In this document: positions 45,293 through 55,436 of the stretch, piece after piece | Layout: each line of letters begins with the position of its first letter | How positions within the stretch are numbered: position 1 is the first letter of the stretch | NCBI GenBank assembly: GCA_019873655.1 | Contig: JAIOAU010000014.1 | Location: 1-64,000 of the forward strand | DNA from: Chloroflexota bacterium | Lineage (GTDB): Bacteria; Chloroflexota; Anaerolineae; Anaerolineales; Villigracilaceae | Direction: 5' to 3' | Length of the DNA: 64,000 nt | Notes under the pieces: generated by a model | Told to the model about the DNA's origin: nothing | Databases searched by the model: none | What the model saw: the letters and a program-made list of their open reading frames with translations, nothing else | Program-made: the position numbers and the translations under genes

Positions 45293-46615
45293 TTACATCA
45301 ATTCTTTTTCAGCGAGGGTGAGTGCCTCGGCGAAAATTTCCAGGCCTTCGTCGATTTCTCCCTGGGTGATGCACAACGGCGGGGCGATGCGGATGACGCT
45401 CTTGCCGCAGCCGAGCAGGATGAGGCCGCGCTCGAAGGCCAAGTCCACCACCCGGTCGCGCAGCGCTTCGTGCGGGACCTTCGATTTGCGGTCCTTAACG
45501 AACTCGACGCCGATCATCAGGCCGAGGCCGCGCACGTCGCCGATGGACGGATGGCGGGCGGCGAGTTTTTCGAGGGCCTCTTTGGCGTAGCGGCCGACGA
45601 CCGCCGCGTTTTCCAGATACTGGCGTTCGATCAGGTCAATTGTGGCCAGGGCAGCGGCGCAGGCGATGGGGTTGCCGCCGAAGGTGTTGCCGTGAGCGCC
45701 GCGCGGCCAGGTCATGACCGACTTGCGCGCAATGGCCGCGCCGAGCGGCATGCCCGAGGCGATTCCCTTAGCAGCAGTCACGATGTCCGGTTCGACATCG
45801 AAGTGTTCGATGGCCCACCACTTGCCGGTGCGTCCCATCCCCGACTGGACTTCGTCGGTGATGAGCAGAATTTCATGTTTGTCGCACAGGCGGCGCAGGG
45901 CGGGGAAGAAACCGGGGGGTGGGATGATGTAGCCGCCTTCTCCTTGAATGGTCTCGACCAGGATGGCCGCTACCTCGTCGCCCGGCAGGATGTGGCCGAG
46001 GATTTCCTCCTCGATATAGCGGACGACCGTCTCGCCGTAATCTTCGCCCGGGCGGCGTTCCAGGACGGGGCGGTAGGGATTGGGATAGGGGGCGTGAACG
46101 ACGCCGTTCATCAGCGGGTAGAAGCCGCGGTGATAGGTGGGTTTGCTGGCGGTAAACGTCACGGCCCCCATCGTGCGTCCGTGGAACGCGCCGGTGAAGC
46201 CGATGAAATTGCTTCGGCCGGTGTGGTAACGGGCCAGTTTGATGGCCGTTTCGATGGCTTCGGTGCCGGAGTTGGCCATGAAGGAAACGGCAGCCTCCTC
46301 GAAGGGCGCAATTTCATCCAGTTTCTCGCCCAGCAGGATCCATTTCTCATGGTAGAAATCGGACGAAATGTGAATGAACTTTTCCGCCTGTTCCTGGATG
46401 GCTTTGACCACCTCGGGGTGGCTGTGGCCGGTCGAGTTGACGGCGATGCCGGCGGCGAAGTCGAGGAAGCGGTTGCCGTCCACGTCCCAGACCTCGCAGC
46501 CTTTGCCGTGATCCATGACGAACGGCGCGCCGCGAGGATAGGAGGGGGAGATGACCGCCGAATCGCGTTTGATCCATGCGCGCGCTTTGGGACCGGGTAA
46601 CTTTAAGGGTTGCAT
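45293..46615 (-). CDS. class III aminotransferase (acetylornithine/4-aminobutyrate type)
   Basis: This PLP aminotransferase has 440 residues. The substrate-binding N-terminus is followed by [39 protein letters not shown], the PLP aspartate in [16 protein letters not shown], the PLP Lys in [15 protein letters not shown] and HGNTFGGNP. The size and the C-terminal [15 protein letters not shown] fit the 4-aminobutyrate or acyl-lysine/ornithine group rather than ArgD proper. The substrate is not settled. It is alone on this strand, with GAGGAGA upstream of the start. Confidence 0.87.
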   Translation of the reverse strand: MQPLKLPGPKARAWIKRDSAVISPSYPRGAPFVMDHGKGCEVWDVDGNRFLDFAAGIAVNSTGHSHPEVVKAIQEQAEKFIHISSDFYHEKWILLGEKLDEIAPFEEAAVSFMANSGTEAIETAIKLARYHTGRSNFIGFTGAFHGRTMGAVTFTASKPTYHRGFYPLMNGVVHAPYPNPYRPVLERRPGEDYGETVVRYIEEEILGHILPGDEVAAILVETIQGEGGYIIPPPGFFPALRRLCDKHEILLITDEVQSGMGRTGKWWAIEHFDVEPDIVTAAKGIASGMPLGAAIARKSVMTWPRGAHGNTFGGNPIACAAALATIDLIERQYLENAAVVGRYAKEALEKLAARHPSIGDVRGLGLMIGVEFVKDRKSKVPHEALRDRVVDLAFERGLILLGCGKSVIRIAPPLCITQGEIDEGLEIFAEALTLAEKELM

Positions 46616-46732
46616 AGGAAGTCTCCTCGGAGAGAATGATTTGATTGGCAGAAAACGATGCCGGCGCGTGGATTGGCCGGCGTTGAGAAGGTCTTTCGGT
46701 TTGCGCAGGCGGGCAAGGGAGCGCCGCTCGTT

Positions 46733-47674
46733 TCAGAGAGATGGTCTCTCCAGTTTCAGTTGTCCCTGAACCAGCGCCCCAATCAGGCCGGCGTTGTCGC
46801 CCAATTGGGCGGTGGTAATGATCAGGTCTTTCAGGAAGCCGGCGTCCATCACATGTCGGCGGGTGGACTCTTTGAGCGTTTCGATGAAAAGCGATCCGCT
46901 CTGGCTGACGCCGCCGCCCAGGATGACGATCGAGGGGTTGAACATGTGCAGGAAGTCGGCCACGGCCTGACCGAGGAATTCACCCGCCCGGATGAACGCC
47001 TCGCGGGCCAGCGCGTCTCCTTGTTGAGCGGCCTCGGCGACCTGGCGTCCCGTCAATGGGCCGGGTTTCAGGATGGAAGGGCGTCCGGCGGCCAGTTGTT
47101 CGTTCACGTAGGCGGCGATGGCCGGGCCGGAGGCCACGGCTTCCAGATGGCCGCGCTGTCCGCACGAGCAGAGGGGGCCATCGGGCAGGACGGTGATGTG
47201 GCCGAGTTCTCCAGCCAGGCCGCGCGCCCCCAGGAGCAGTTGGTCCTTGACGATGACGCCGCCGCCGATGCCGGTGCTGATGGTCAGGTAAAGAAGATCG
47301 TGATGACCCTGCCCGGCGCCGTAGCGCCATTCGCCCAGGGCGGCCAGGTTGGCGTCGTTGCCGAGGCAGGTGGGGATGCGCAGCCGCTCCTCCAGTTTGG
47401 CGACCAATGGGAATTCGATCCAACCGGGGATGTTGGGGGTCGAAAAGATCACGCCGTTTTGCGGGTCGAGGGGTCCTGGCGCGGCGACCGAAATCACATC
47501 CACCGGTTCGGCGGGGAGCACCGATTCGATGACTGCGACCAGCCGCTCAAAGGGATCCTCGCCGTCGGCGTGCGTAGCCGTCCGTTTGTGGTGGATGGGA
47601 GTCGTGTTGTTCGAAGTAAACAGGGCCGCCCGAATCTGGGTGCCTCCGATGTCCACGGCAACGATGTTTGCCAT
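46733..47674 (-). CDS. ROK-family sugar kinase (glucokinase-like)
   Basis: This kinase has 313 residues with the ATP motif AVDIGGTQIRAALF, NDANLAALGEW (catalytic Asp), the phosphate loop TISTGIGGGVI and the zinc motif CSCGQRGHLE. In the last, the third Cys of the usual CxCGxxGC is His, a change that can still bind zinc. It is probably a glucokinase feeding glycolysis. It is divergent from yvcK, whose operon carries gap, pgk and tpiA, which supports a carbon-metabolism role. Confidence 0.88.
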   Translation of the reverse strand: MANIVAVDIGGTQIRAALFTSNNTTPIHHKRTATHADGEDPFERLVAVIESVLPAEPVDVISVAAPGPLDPQNGVIFSTPNIPGWIEFPLVAKLEERLRIPTCLGNDANLAALGEWRYGAGQGHHDLLYLTISTGIGGGVIVKDQLLLGARGLAGELGHITVLPDGPLCSCGQRGHLEAVASGPAIAAYVNEQLAAGRPSILKPGPLTGRQVAEAAQQGDALAREAFIRAGEFLGQAVADFLHMFNPSIVILGGGVSQSGSLFIETLKESTRRHVMDAGFLKDLIITTAQLGDNAGLIGALVQGQLKLERPSL

Positions 47675-47739
47675 GCCGGCGATTATATCATAGCGCTTCT
47701 CGGTTGACTGTTGAGCGAAACGTTGTTATCATCACGCAG

Positions 47740-49098
47740 ATGTCTAAGCGCCGAAAGAGCCGTCTGAGAGTATTCTGGCTGGAAGTCTCGCGTTCGCTGC
47801 GCTGGTTCGCTCCCGGCCTGGGAGTGAAACGCTGGCTGGCGCTGTTGTTGGCCGGGATTACGCTGATGGGCGTGGGCCTGGCCATGTTTCTGCTCGATAT
47901 TTATCGCAACGCGCCGGATACCTGGTGGCTGCCTGCCATTCAATTCCTCTCGCTGCAGTTCCTGGCTCGTCCGTGGCGGGTGGCAATCTTTGCTATTTTG
48001 GGCGTCAGCCTGGTAGGAGTGGGCATCTGGGGGATGAATCGTTCCCTGCTCGTGCCTTTTTTGCGGCCGGGGAAACGCCTGGTCGATCAGGTGGCCGAAT
48101 ATCGGCGGCTGGAGCGCGGGCCGCGGGTGGTGGCGATCGGCGGCGGTCACGGCCTGGCAACCGTTTTGCGCGGTCTCAAAGCCTATACGCACAACCTGAC
48201 GGCGGTCGTCTCGGTCGCCGATGACGGCGGCTCGTCGGGCGAACTGCGCCGCGCCCTGGGGATTTTGCCGCCCGGCGATATTCGCAACTGTCTGGCGGCG
48301 CTTTCCAACGATGAGGCCTTATTGACTCATCTGTTCCAGTATCGCTTCGGCGAGGACACCGGTTTGAGCGGCCATTCGTTTGGCAACCTGTTCATTTCTG
48401 CGCTGGCCGATATTACCGGCAGTTTCGAAGAGGCGGTGGCCGAATCGGGCCGGGTGTTGTCGGTGCATGGTCAAGTTCTTCCGGCGACGCTGCATAACGT
48501 CCGCCTGGTTGCAGATGTCCAGTTGCCCCACGACCAGACCGAGGTGCGCGTCGAGGGTGAAAGTAAAATTCCTCGTCTTTCCGGGCGCGTGCGGCGCGTT
48601 TGGCTCGAACCGAACGACGCCTCGGCCTTTCCACCTGTGTTGCAGGCCGTGTTGTCCGCTGACATCATCCTCATCGGACCGGGCAGCCTGTATACCAGCC
48701 TCTTGCCCCCTCTCCTGGTGCAAGATTTGCTGGCGGCGATTCGGACCAGCCGGGCGCTGAAGATGTATATTTGCAACATCGCCACTCAGGCTGGCGAAAC
48801 CGAGATGTACACTTGCCAGGATCATGTGCGCGCCCTCGAAGAGGTCATTGGGGAGGACGTCTTTGATTTCATTATTTGTAATACTCGTTATGAAGGAAAC
48901 CTGGGAGCGGGTGTACAATGGGTAAAAATGGAGCAAGGGTCTACGGAAGATGCGCGTCTCTACGGCGCCGATTTAATTGACCCCGACCATCCCTGGCGGC
49001 ACGACGCCGAAAAACTGGCAAAGACGATTATAGACCTGTATAATGAGCGCACTGGTCCGCTCGAAAAGACCAAGGACTCTGCAACGCGTTCGCGTTGA
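47740..49098 (+). CDS. yvcK: YvcK/CofD-like gluconeogenesis factor with N-terminal membrane segments
   Basis: This protein has 452 residues. The C-terminal 330 form the YvcK/CofD-like Rossmann fold: [44 protein letters not shown] and [16 protein letters not shown]. YvcK is needed for growth on gluconeogenic carbon and for cell shape in Firmicutes and binds UDP-sugars. Here two transmembrane helices (about 31-53 and 80-98) precede it, so the protein should be membrane-bound. It heads a run yvcK, gap, pgk, kinase and tpiA. Confidence 0.9.
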   Translation: MSKRRKSRLRVFWLEVSRSLRWFAPGLGVKRWLALLLAGITLMGVGLAMFLLDIYRNAPDTWWLPAIQFLSLQFLARPWRVAIFAILGVSLVGVGIWGMNRSLLVPFLRPGKRLVDQVAEYRRLERGPRVVAIGGGHGLATVLRGLKAYTHNLTAVVSVADDGGSSGELRRALGILPPGDIRNCLAALSNDEALLTHLFQYRFGEDTGLSGHSFGNLFISALADITGSFEEAVAESGRVLSVHGQVLPATLHNVRLVADVQLPHDQTEVRVEGESKIPRLSGRVRRVWLEPNDASAFPPVLQAVLSADIILIGPGSLYTSLLPPLLVQDLLAAIRTSRALKMYICNIATQAGETEMYTCQDHVRALEEVIGEDVFDFIICNTRYEGNLGAGVQWVKMEQGSTEDARLYGADLIDPDHPWRHDAEKLAKTIIDLYNERTGPLEKTKDSATRSR

Positions 49099-49124
49099 CT
49101 CTCACAATTCTCTGGAGGTGTTGT

Positions 49125-50183
49125 ATGACTACTCGTGTTGGTATCAATGGTTTTGGCCGCATCGGGCGGCAGGTCCTGAAGGCGATTCGGGACTACTATC
49201 CCGATACGTTGGAAGTCGTGGCTTTCAACGACATCGGCGACATCCCCACCATGGCGCATCTGCTCAAGTACGACTCGAACTACGGCCGCTTCAATGGCAA
49301 GGTCGAGGTCGTCGAGGATGGCATCCTGGTTGACGGCAAGAAAATCAAGGCTTTCAAGGAAACCGACCCGGCGGCCATCCCGTGGGGCGACCTGGGCGTG
49401 GACATCGTCATCGAAGGCACCGGCATCTTCACGGTCAAGAACGACGGCGTCAACAAGAAGGGCAAGGTGGTGAAGGGCGCGGTCAATCACATCACCGCCG
49501 GCAAGGCCAAGAAGGTCATCATTACCGCCCCGGCCGAAGGCGAAGACCTGACCGTGGTGCTGGGCGTCAACGAGGACAAGTACGACCCCGCCAATCACCA
49601 TGTCGTCTCGAACGCTTCCTGCACCACCAACTGTCTGGCGCCGGCCGTCAAGGTCGTCCATGACAAATTCAAGATCCTGCGCGGCTTCATGACCACCATC
49701 CACGCTTACACCAACGACCAGCGCATCCTTGACCTGCCGCACTCCGACCTGCGCCGCGCCCGCGCCGCCGCCATGAGCATGATTCCGACCACCACCGGCG
49801 CAGCCAAGGCCCTCAAACTGGTCATCCCCGACCTGGCGGGCAAATTCGATGGCTACGCCATCCGCGTCCCGACCTCGACCGTCTCGGTGGTGGACTTCAC
49901 CGCCGAAATCGAGACCGCGACCACGACCGAGGAACTGCGCCAGGCCTTCCGCGACGCCGCCCAGACCCCGCGCTTCAAGGGCATCCTCCAGGCGGTGGAC
50001 GAACCCCTGGTCAGCATTGACTACAAGGGCGACCCGCACTCCTCCTCGGTGGACCTGCCCTTCACGATGGTCCTCGGCAAGGAAGCCAGCACCCTCATCA
50101 AGGTCGTCGCCTGGTACGACAACGAATGGGGCTACTCCGTCCGCACCGCCGACCTGGCGGCGTTGATGGCGAAGAGTTTGTAG
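49125..50183 (+). CDS. gap: glyceraldehyde-3-phosphate dehydrogenase
   Basis: This 352-residue enzyme oxidises glyceraldehyde-3-phosphate to 1,3-bisphosphoglycerate. The NAD-binding [11 protein letters not shown] opens the protein, C166 sits in [12 protein letters not shown] and the C-terminal domain has WYDNEWGYS. The Asp in VVAFNDIGD after the second strand fits an NAD-type enzyme, though dual NAD(P) use cannot be excluded. The start at 49125 follows CTGGAGGTG. It lies 26 bases after yvcK. Confidence 0.98.
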   Translation: MTTRVGINGFGRIGRQVLKAIRDYYPDTLEVVAFNDIGDIPTMAHLLKYDSNYGRFNGKVEVVEDGILVDGKKIKAFKETDPAAIPWGDLGVDIVIEGTGIFTVKNDGVNKKGKVVKGAVNHITAGKAKKVIITAPAEGEDLTVVLGVNEDKYDPANHHVVSNASCTTNCLAPAVKVVHDKFKILRGFMTTIHAYTNDQRILDLPHSDLRRARAAAMSMIPTTTGAAKALKLVIPDLAGKFDGYAIRVPTSTVSVVDFTAEIETATTTEELRQAFRDAAQTPRFKGILQAVDEPLVSIDYKGDPHSSSVDLPFTMVLGKEASTLIKVVAWYDNEWGYSVRTADLAALMAKSL

Positions 50184-50194
50184 GTAGAGAAGAG

Positions 50195-50311
50195 TAAACA
50201 GGTAAACAGGTAGGGCATACCCTTACCTGTTTACCTGCTACCTGTTTACCTGCTACCTGTTTACCTACCACCTGTTTACCTACCACCTGTTTACCTGCTG
50301 CCTGTTTACTC
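50195..50311 (+). repeat. 15-bp tandem repeat and inverted copies between gap and pgk
   Basis: Five 15-bp units (ACCTGTTTACCTGCT or the variant ending ACC) begin at 50225, 50240, 50255, 50270 and 50285, with a partial sixth at 50300. Reverse-complement copies (CAGGTAAACAGG) precede them at about 50200-50215, so a hairpin could form in the gap-pgk mRNA. It ends just before the pgk ribosome-binding site. Confidence 0.85.
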
Positions 50312-50325
50312 CCACAGGAGTCACC

Positions 50326-51498
50326 ATGAACAAGAAAACCGTCCGCGATATTGACCTGAAGGGCAAGCGCGTCCTGATGCGCGTGGATTTCAACGTCCCC
50401 ATGCAGGATGGCAAGGTCACCGATGACAAGCGCATCAAGGCTTCGCTGCCGACCATCCAGTACGTCCTCGACCAGGGCGCGTCGGTGATTTTGATGAGCC
50501 ATCTCGGACGCCCGAAGGGCGGCCCGGACCCGGAATTCAGCCTGAAAGCGGCCGCCGAAGTCCTGGCCGGGCACCTCGGCCGTCCGGTCAAGATGGCGCC
50601 CGATTGCGTCGGCCCGGAAGTGGAAGCCATGGCGAAAGCCCTCCAGCCGGGCGAAGTCCTGATGCTGGAGAACACCCGCTTCCACGCTGGCGAGGAGAAG
50701 AACGACCTCGAACTGGCGAAGCAGATGGCCGCCCTGGGCGAAGTGTACGTCAACGACGCCTTCGGCTCGGCCCACCGCGCCCACTCCTCGACCGAGGGCG
50801 TGGCGCGCTTCCTGCCGGCTGTGGCCGGTTTCCTGATGGAACAGGAACTCGAATACCTCGGCCGCGCCACCGCCAACCCGGAGCATCCCTACATCGCCAT
50901 CCTCGGCGGGGCGAAAATCAGCGACAAGATTCTGGTCGTCGAGAACCTGCTCGCCAAGTGCGACAAACTCATCATCGGCGGCGGCATGGCCAACACCTTC
51001 CTGGCCGCCAAGGGCCTGAACATGCAGGACAGCCTGGTCGAAGCCGAGTCCATCGAAATCGCCAGGGGCATTCTGGCGAAGCACGCCGATAAAATCGTCC
51101 TGCCCGTGGACGCCGTCATCGCCGACAAATTCGACGCCGAAGCCAACAGCCAGGTGGTGGATGTGGACAAAATCCCCGCCGGCTGGCGCATGCTGGATGT
51201 CGGCCCGAAGACCCTCGACCTGTACCGCCAGACCCTGGCGGGGGCCAAACTCATCGTCTGGAACGGCCCGGTGGGCGTCTTCGAGTTCCCCAAGTTCGCC
51301 GAGGGGACGTTTGCCCTGGCGAAGATGCTGGCCGAAAGCGGCGCGGTGACCGTCATCGGCGGCGGCGACAGCGCCAGCGCGGTCAAGAAGGCCGGCGTCG
51401 CCAAGCAGATGACTCACGTCTCGACCGGCGGCGGCGCGTCGCTGGAATTCCTCGAAGGCAAGGAACTGCCCGGCGTGGCGGCTCTGCTGGATAAATAA
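50326..51498 (+). CDS. pgk: phosphoglycerate kinase
   Basis: This 390-residue kinase transfers phosphate from 1,3-bisphosphoglycerate to ADP. The substrate-binding [21 protein letters not shown], the hinge region [11 protein letters not shown] and the nucleotide loop [13 protein letters not shown] are all present, ending with the family signature [18 protein letters not shown]. The AGGAG ribosome-binding site is just past the 15-bp repeat. Size and order are typical. Confidence 0.98.
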   Translation: MNKKTVRDIDLKGKRVLMRVDFNVPMQDGKVTDDKRIKASLPTIQYVLDQGASVILMSHLGRPKGGPDPEFSLKAAAEVLAGHLGRPVKMAPDCVGPEVEAMAKALQPGEVLMLENTRFHAGEEKNDLELAKQMAALGEVYVNDAFGSAHRAHSSTEGVARFLPAVAGFLMEQELEYLGRATANPEHPYIAILGGAKISDKILVVENLLAKCDKLIIGGGMANTFLAAKGLNMQDSLVEAESIEIARGILAKHADKIVLPVDAVIADKFDAEANSQVVDVDKIPAGWRMLDVGPKTLDLYRQTLAGAKLIVWNGPVGVFEFPKFAEGTFALAKMLAESGAVTVIGGGDSASAVKKAGVAKQMTHVSTGGGASLEFLEGKELPGVAALLDK

Positions 51499-51569
51499 CT
51501 TCTTTGCATTTCTCCCCGCTTCGCGGTCTGAACCCGGGGCGGGGAGAACACTCGAATTGGGAGGGCCAT

Positions 51570-53438
51570 ATGCCGTTTGCGGTCGGCGAGATGGTCGGTC
51601 CGTATCGGATCGTTCAACAATTAGGGCAGGGGGGCATGGCTACCGTCTACAAAGCATACCATGCCGCGCTGGACCGGTATGTGGCCCTCAAGGTTCTGCA
51701 TCCGGCATTCACCGAAGACCCCAATTTTCTGGCCCGCTTCCAGCGGGAAGCCCGTCTCGTCGCGAAACTCGAACATCCCAACATCGTTCCAATTTACGAT
51801 TACGCCGAGCACGAGGGCCGGCCTTACCTGGTGATGAAATTCATCGAGGGCGAAACGCTCAAGGCGCGCCTGGCGCGCAGTCAGGTTCGGGCTGGGGAAA
51901 TTGCGCGCATCGTCGAAGCGGTTGGGGCGGCTTTGTCCTATGCGCATAAGCGCGGGATTCTGCATCGCGATATCAAACCTTCCAATGTGCTGCTGGGCAA
52001 CGATGGACAGATTTATCTCGCCGACTTTGGCCTGGCGCGCATCGCCCAGGCGGGCGAGTCCACCCTGACCTCGGACATGATCGTCGGCACGCCGCAGTAC
52101 ATTTCCCCCGAGCAGGCGATGGGCAAGAAGGAACTGGACGAAGGCACCGACATCTACTCGCTGGGGGTGATGCTCTATGAACTTGTGGTCGGACGAGTTC
52201 CGTTCAGCGCCGATACTCCCTTTTCGATCATTCATGATCATATTTATTCGCCCCTTCCTCTTCCCACTCAATTGAACCCGCGCGTCCCCGAAGAGGTGGA
52301 GCGCGTTTTGCTCAAGGCGTTGGCCAAGGAGCGCGGCGACCGATACGCGGATGTCCAGGCGCTGGTGACGGCTTTCCTGGAGGCCTGGGCGAAGGTGGGC
52401 CCAGACGAGGTCTTTGTGGAGGAAGGGCTTCCTGCGCCCTCGCCGGAATCGGCGGCGCGGACGCCCTCCCGGCCCTCTGAGCAGACTCGCCCGCCGGCCG
52501 CGACCCCGCCCGAGGCGGCCGCGCAGACGGTTTCCCAGCCCGTTGACCAGACTCGCCCGCCTGCTCCCTCCTCCACCCGTCCACGTTCGGCCGAGACGTC
52601 TCTTTCCCCTGCCGCGCCTCCGCCCTCAGACGTTGTCCCTGCGCCGACCGGCGGCAGAGTCCGCAAGATTCCCTGGATGTGGCTTGCGGTGGCCGTTCTG
52701 GTGTTCTTGTGCTGTGTTTTCACATTTCTGGCGCTGCGAAGCAACCAGCAGGCGCGGAGCGGGCAATCTTTACCGATGCAAGGGACGCTTCCGGCGGTCA
52801 TGACCCCCGCCGTGATCGAGTCTTTGGCTGCGGCGGCTCAGCGCGTCGAACAAAACCCGGAAGACCCCTATGCGCATTTGCAGTTGGCGGCAGCCTATCT
52901 GGAAGCCGGCATCCCCGAAATGGCCTCCGAGACGATGACGCGCGCCCTCGAGGTCGGCGGGCAGGATGAGCAGTTTCTGTGGGACGCCTGCCGACAGATG
53001 GAGATGCGCCAGGCCTGGCTGCTGGCGGCGCGCGCCTGCGTGCCCGGCGCAGAAATGCATCGGCAGGTCAGCCTGGAATTGCCGCCCGATTTGAAGACTT
53101 TGCTCTATTCTGTCCTTTACCGGGCGGCGCTCGATCCGGCGCTGGAGCAATTTTTGCCGATGGAGAGGCTGTCCGCTGTAGATGAAATGATCGCCGAAGT
53201 GGTCGCGGCGCGTCGACAGGTCTTTGCAGGCGACCAGGCCGGGGCGCGGCAAAGGCTGGAGACAGCCTCACAGCGATGGCCGGGACGCCCCGAGGTCCGG
53301 CTCGCCCAGGCCGAGTTCTCGATTCGGTACGGCAATCCTGAGCAGGCGCTTCAGATTTTGAACGAGTTGCAGGCAGAGACCGGCCTGCCCGATTGGATTT
53401 TGCAGGAAGCGGAACGCCTCCGCGCCACAATTCCATGA
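51570..53438 (+). CDS. Ser/Thr protein kinase with C-terminal TPR-like region
   Basis: This protein has 622 residues. The kinase domain (about 10-275) has YRIVQQLGQGGMATVYKAYH, the ATP Lys in VALKVL, H132-R133-D134, D152-F-G and a GTPQYISPEQAMG activation segment. A Pro/Thr-rich linker (about 290-365, repeats of QTRPPA) leads to one membrane helix (367-390) and an extracellular part of about 230 residues that looks like TPR/helical repeats (NPEDPYAHLQLAAAYLEAGI). It lies between pgk and tpiA, the unusual place for a kinase. YvcK upstream is a known kinase substrate in other bacteria. Confidence 0.92.
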   Translation: MPFAVGEMVGPYRIVQQLGQGGMATVYKAYHAALDRYVALKVLHPAFTEDPNFLARFQREARLVAKLEHPNIVPIYDYAEHEGRPYLVMKFIEGETLKARLARSQVRAGEIARIVEAVGAALSYAHKRGILHRDIKPSNVLLGNDGQIYLADFGLARIAQAGESTLTSDMIVGTPQYISPEQAMGKKELDEGTDIYSLGVMLYELVVGRVPFSADTPFSIIHDHIYSPLPLPTQLNPRVPEEVERVLLKALAKERGDRYADVQALVTAFLEAWAKVGPDEVFVEEGLPAPSPESAARTPSRPSEQTRPPAATPPEAAAQTVSQPVDQTRPPAPSSTRPRSAETSLSPAAPPPSDVVPAPTGGRVRKIPWMWLAVAVLVFLCCVFTFLALRSNQQARSGQSLPMQGTLPAVMTPAVIESLAAAAQRVEQNPEDPYAHLQLAAAYLEAGIPEMASETMTRALEVGGQDEQFLWDACRQMEMRQAWLLAARACVPGAEMHRQVSLELPPDLKTLLYSVLYRAALDPALEQFLPMERLSAVDEMIAEVVAARRQVFAGDQAGARQRLETASQRWPGRPEVRLAQAEFSIRYGNPEQALQILNELQAETGLPDWILQEAERLRATIP

Positions 53439-53452
53439 TGAAGAGGATAGTT

Positions 53453-54211
53453 ATGCGCACCCCATTCGTTGCTGGCAACTGGAAAATGAACAAAACCATC
53501 GCCGAGGCGCGCGCCCTGGTCTCGGAGATGGCGCCGGAACTGCAGGAGATTCGGGGCGTGGAAAAAGTCCTGTGCCCGCCTTTCACAGCGCTGTTTGCAG
53601 TCTCGTCTCTTCTCATCGGCACGGACATCGGCCTGGGCGCCCAGGACATGTACTGGGAAGAGAAGGGCGCGTTTACCGGTCAGGTTTCGCCGCTCATGGT
53701 GAGAGAATTATGCCGTTATGTCATCATCGGCCACTCGGAGCGGCGCGCCTATTTCGGCGAGACGGACGCGAGCGTGAATCGCAAGGTCGCTGCGGCCCAG
53801 GCGTTTGATCTGATTCCTATCGTCTGCGTCGGCGAGACGCTGAGCGAGTACGAATCCGGCCAGACGGCGGAGGTCGTGGCGCGTCAGGTGCGAGAAGGAT
53901 TGAAGGGCTTGCCGGCCGAGTTCGGTTCCAGGATCGTCATCGCGTACGAGCCGGTCTGGGCGATTGGGACCGGCAAGGCTTCCTCGGGCGAAAACGCCAA
54001 CGCAGTCGTGCGTGACATCATCCGGCCGGCGCTGGCCGAGTTGTTCGACCCCCAAACGGCGCAGGCGACCCGCGTCCTGTACGGCGGCTCGGTGACGGCC
54101 GCCAACGCCGCCGAGTTTTTCCAGCAGCCCGAAATCGACGGCGCGCTGGTCGGCGGGGCCAGCCTGAAGGCGGGAGAATTCGTCGCCATTGTGAAGGCTG
54201 CTGCAGGGTAA
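53453..54211 (+). CDS. tpiA: triosephosphate isomerase
   Basis: This 252-residue TIM barrel interconverts DHAP and glyceraldehyde-3-phosphate. AGNWKMNK near the start holds the substrate Lys. The catalytic His is H94 (IGHSERR) and the catalytic Glu is E166 (AYEPVWAIGTG). The phosphate loop is YGGSVTAAN. The start chosen (53453) follows AGAGGA; an ATG at 53435 is also possible. It lies 14 bases after the kinase gene and is probably co-transcribed with it. Confidence 0.97.
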   Translation: MRTPFVAGNWKMNKTIAEARALVSEMAPELQEIRGVEKVLCPPFTALFAVSSLLIGTDIGLGAQDMYWEEKGAFTGQVSPLMVRELCRYVIIGHSERRAYFGETDASVNRKVAAAQAFDLIPIVCVGETLSEYESGQTAEVVARQVREGLKGLPAEFGSRIVIAYEPVWAIGTGKASSGENANAVVRDIIRPALAELFDPQTAQATRVLYGGSVTAANAAEFFQQPEIDGALVGGASLKAGEFVAIVKAAAG

Positions 54212-54244
54212 ACAGTCGGCTTCCATCGGCATCCTGGAAGACCC

Positions 54245-55018
54245 TTGGATCTCTTTCTCGCCCTCGATGGTCTTTTGTGGCTGACGGCGGCGCTTGTTCC
54301 GTTGGTCATCTTGCAGCGTCTGCTGCACCGCGAAATCCAGGCGGTGCTCCTCATTTCGACGCGCCGGATCGGCCTGACCCAGGTCCTCTTTGCCGTTCTG
54401 TTCTTTCCCGGCGTTTTCCTCCACGAACTCAGTCATTTTGTCATGGCGCGGCTGCTGGGCCTTCGCACCCGCCGCTTTTCCCTGCTCCCGCAAGCGACAG
54501 AAGACGGGCGCCTGCAATTGGGCTATGTCGAGATGGTCAGCGGCGGGGCCTGGCGCGATTCGCTGGTCGGTCTCGCCCCGCTCATCAGCGGGGCGTTGTT
54601 CGTCGCCTGGGCCGCCAACGGCCCGCTGCAATTGGTCCCGCTCTGGAGGCTGGCGCGGGACGGGTACTGGGAATTGTTCTGGATGGGGCTTCGTCTTTTG
54701 CCAGGACTGCCCAACTTCTGGGTTTGGTTCTATTTGACCTTCGTGGTCAGCAGCACCATGTTGCCCTCTGCCGCCGACCGCCAGCCCTGGCTGGCCCCCG
54801 CGCTGGGGTTGGGGGCGTTGCTTGTCCTGGCGCTGCTGGCAGGCGCCGGTCCCTGGATGCTGGCAAACCTGGCCCCGCTCGTGGATGTCTTTCTCAGCAG
54901 CCTGGCTGCGATTTTTGGCCTGAGCGCCGGGGTGCATTTGTTGTTATGGTTGCCGTTCCTTCTAGTCCATCGCCTCCTGACCCGTCTGACCGGCGTGGAT
55001 GTCGAGGCGGGAGGATGA
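54245..55018 (+). CDS. polytopic membrane protein with HExxH motif
   Basis: This protein has 257 residues, probably from a TTG start at 54245. About five to six membrane helices are predicted. The HELSH motif (60-64) lies in a membrane segment, as in M50-type intramembrane metallopeptidases, and the helix after it (FVMARLLGL) fits. A second metal-binding Asp motif (NPDG-like) is not seen; candidates such as LPNFW do not match. It may be a zinc protease or a degenerate relative. It follows tpiA by 33 bases. Confidence 0.6.
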   Translation: MDLFLALDGLLWLTAALVPLVILQRLLHREIQAVLLISTRRIGLTQVLFAVLFFPGVFLHELSHFVMARLLGLRTRRFSLLPQATEDGRLQLGYVEMVSGGAWRDSLVGLAPLISGALFVAWAANGPLQLVPLWRLARDGYWELFWMGLRLLPGLPNFWVWFYLTFVVSSTMLPSAADRQPWLAPALGLGALLVLALLAGAGPWMLANLAPLVDVFLSSLAAIFGLSAGVHLLLWLPFLLVHRLLTRLTGVDVEAGG

Positions 55019-55039
55019 CGGGCTAAAAAGGCCCGTCTT
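55017..55039. terminator. hairpin at the convergence of two genes
   Basis: GACGGGC (55017-55023) pairs with GCCCGTC (55031-55037), loop TAAAAAG, followed by TTA. It lies where the membrane protein gene and the minus-strand MTH1187-type gene meet. Confidence 0.5.
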
Positions 55040-55061
55040 ACGTTCCCGACGCTGGAAAGCC

Positions 55062-55367
55062 TCAATCTGTCTTCAGTTTCTCGCGCACGCTGGCCACTTT
55101 ATCGGCCATCCGTTGCGGGCGGTCGACGCGCGTCCCAAGTTTGACGTCGGTGTGAAGGCGCGGCACGCCCATGCTGTGCAGGGTCTCGTGGCAGCGGCGG
55201 ATGGCGGCGAAGACCTCTTCCCACTCGCCCTCCACGTTCGTGCCGTTGGCGTGCAGTTCATAGGTCAGGCCGCTCTCGGCCAGCACCTTCTCGCAGGCGG
55301 CGATGTAACGCGAGAGGGAAACTTCGGTCCCAACCGGAACGATGGTAAATTCAGCAATCACGTGCAT
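55062..55367 (-). CDS. MTH1187/YkoF-type thiamine-binding protein
   Basis: This ferredoxin-like fold protein of 101 residues has HVIAEFTIVPVGTEVSLSRY, YELHANGTNVEGEWEEVFAA and a C-terminal DKVASVREKL, the layout of the MTH1187 (DUF77) family. Members form dimers or tetramers and some bind thiamine. A role in thiamine or hydroxymethylpyrimidine handling is known for relatives only. No thiamine genes are adjacent. The gene is upstream of nothing else on its strand except upp. Confidence 0.85.
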   Translation of the reverse strand: MHVIAEFTIVPVGTEVSLSRYIAACEKVLAESGLTYELHANGTNVEGEWEEVFAAIRRCHETLHSMGVPRLHTDVKLGTRVDRPQRMADKVASVREKLKTD

Positions 55368-55392
55368 CTACCCTCCTAATTCTCATTTGTTG

Positions 55393-55436
55393 AACACTGA
55401 CGACTGAACACGAGTAACTGAACACTGATCACTGCC
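55393..55436. repeat. GAACACTGA-type short repeat
   Basis: The word GAACACTGA recurs between the DUF77-type gene and upp, in the pattern of the other short-word repeats of this window. No gene lies in it. Confidence 0.5.
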
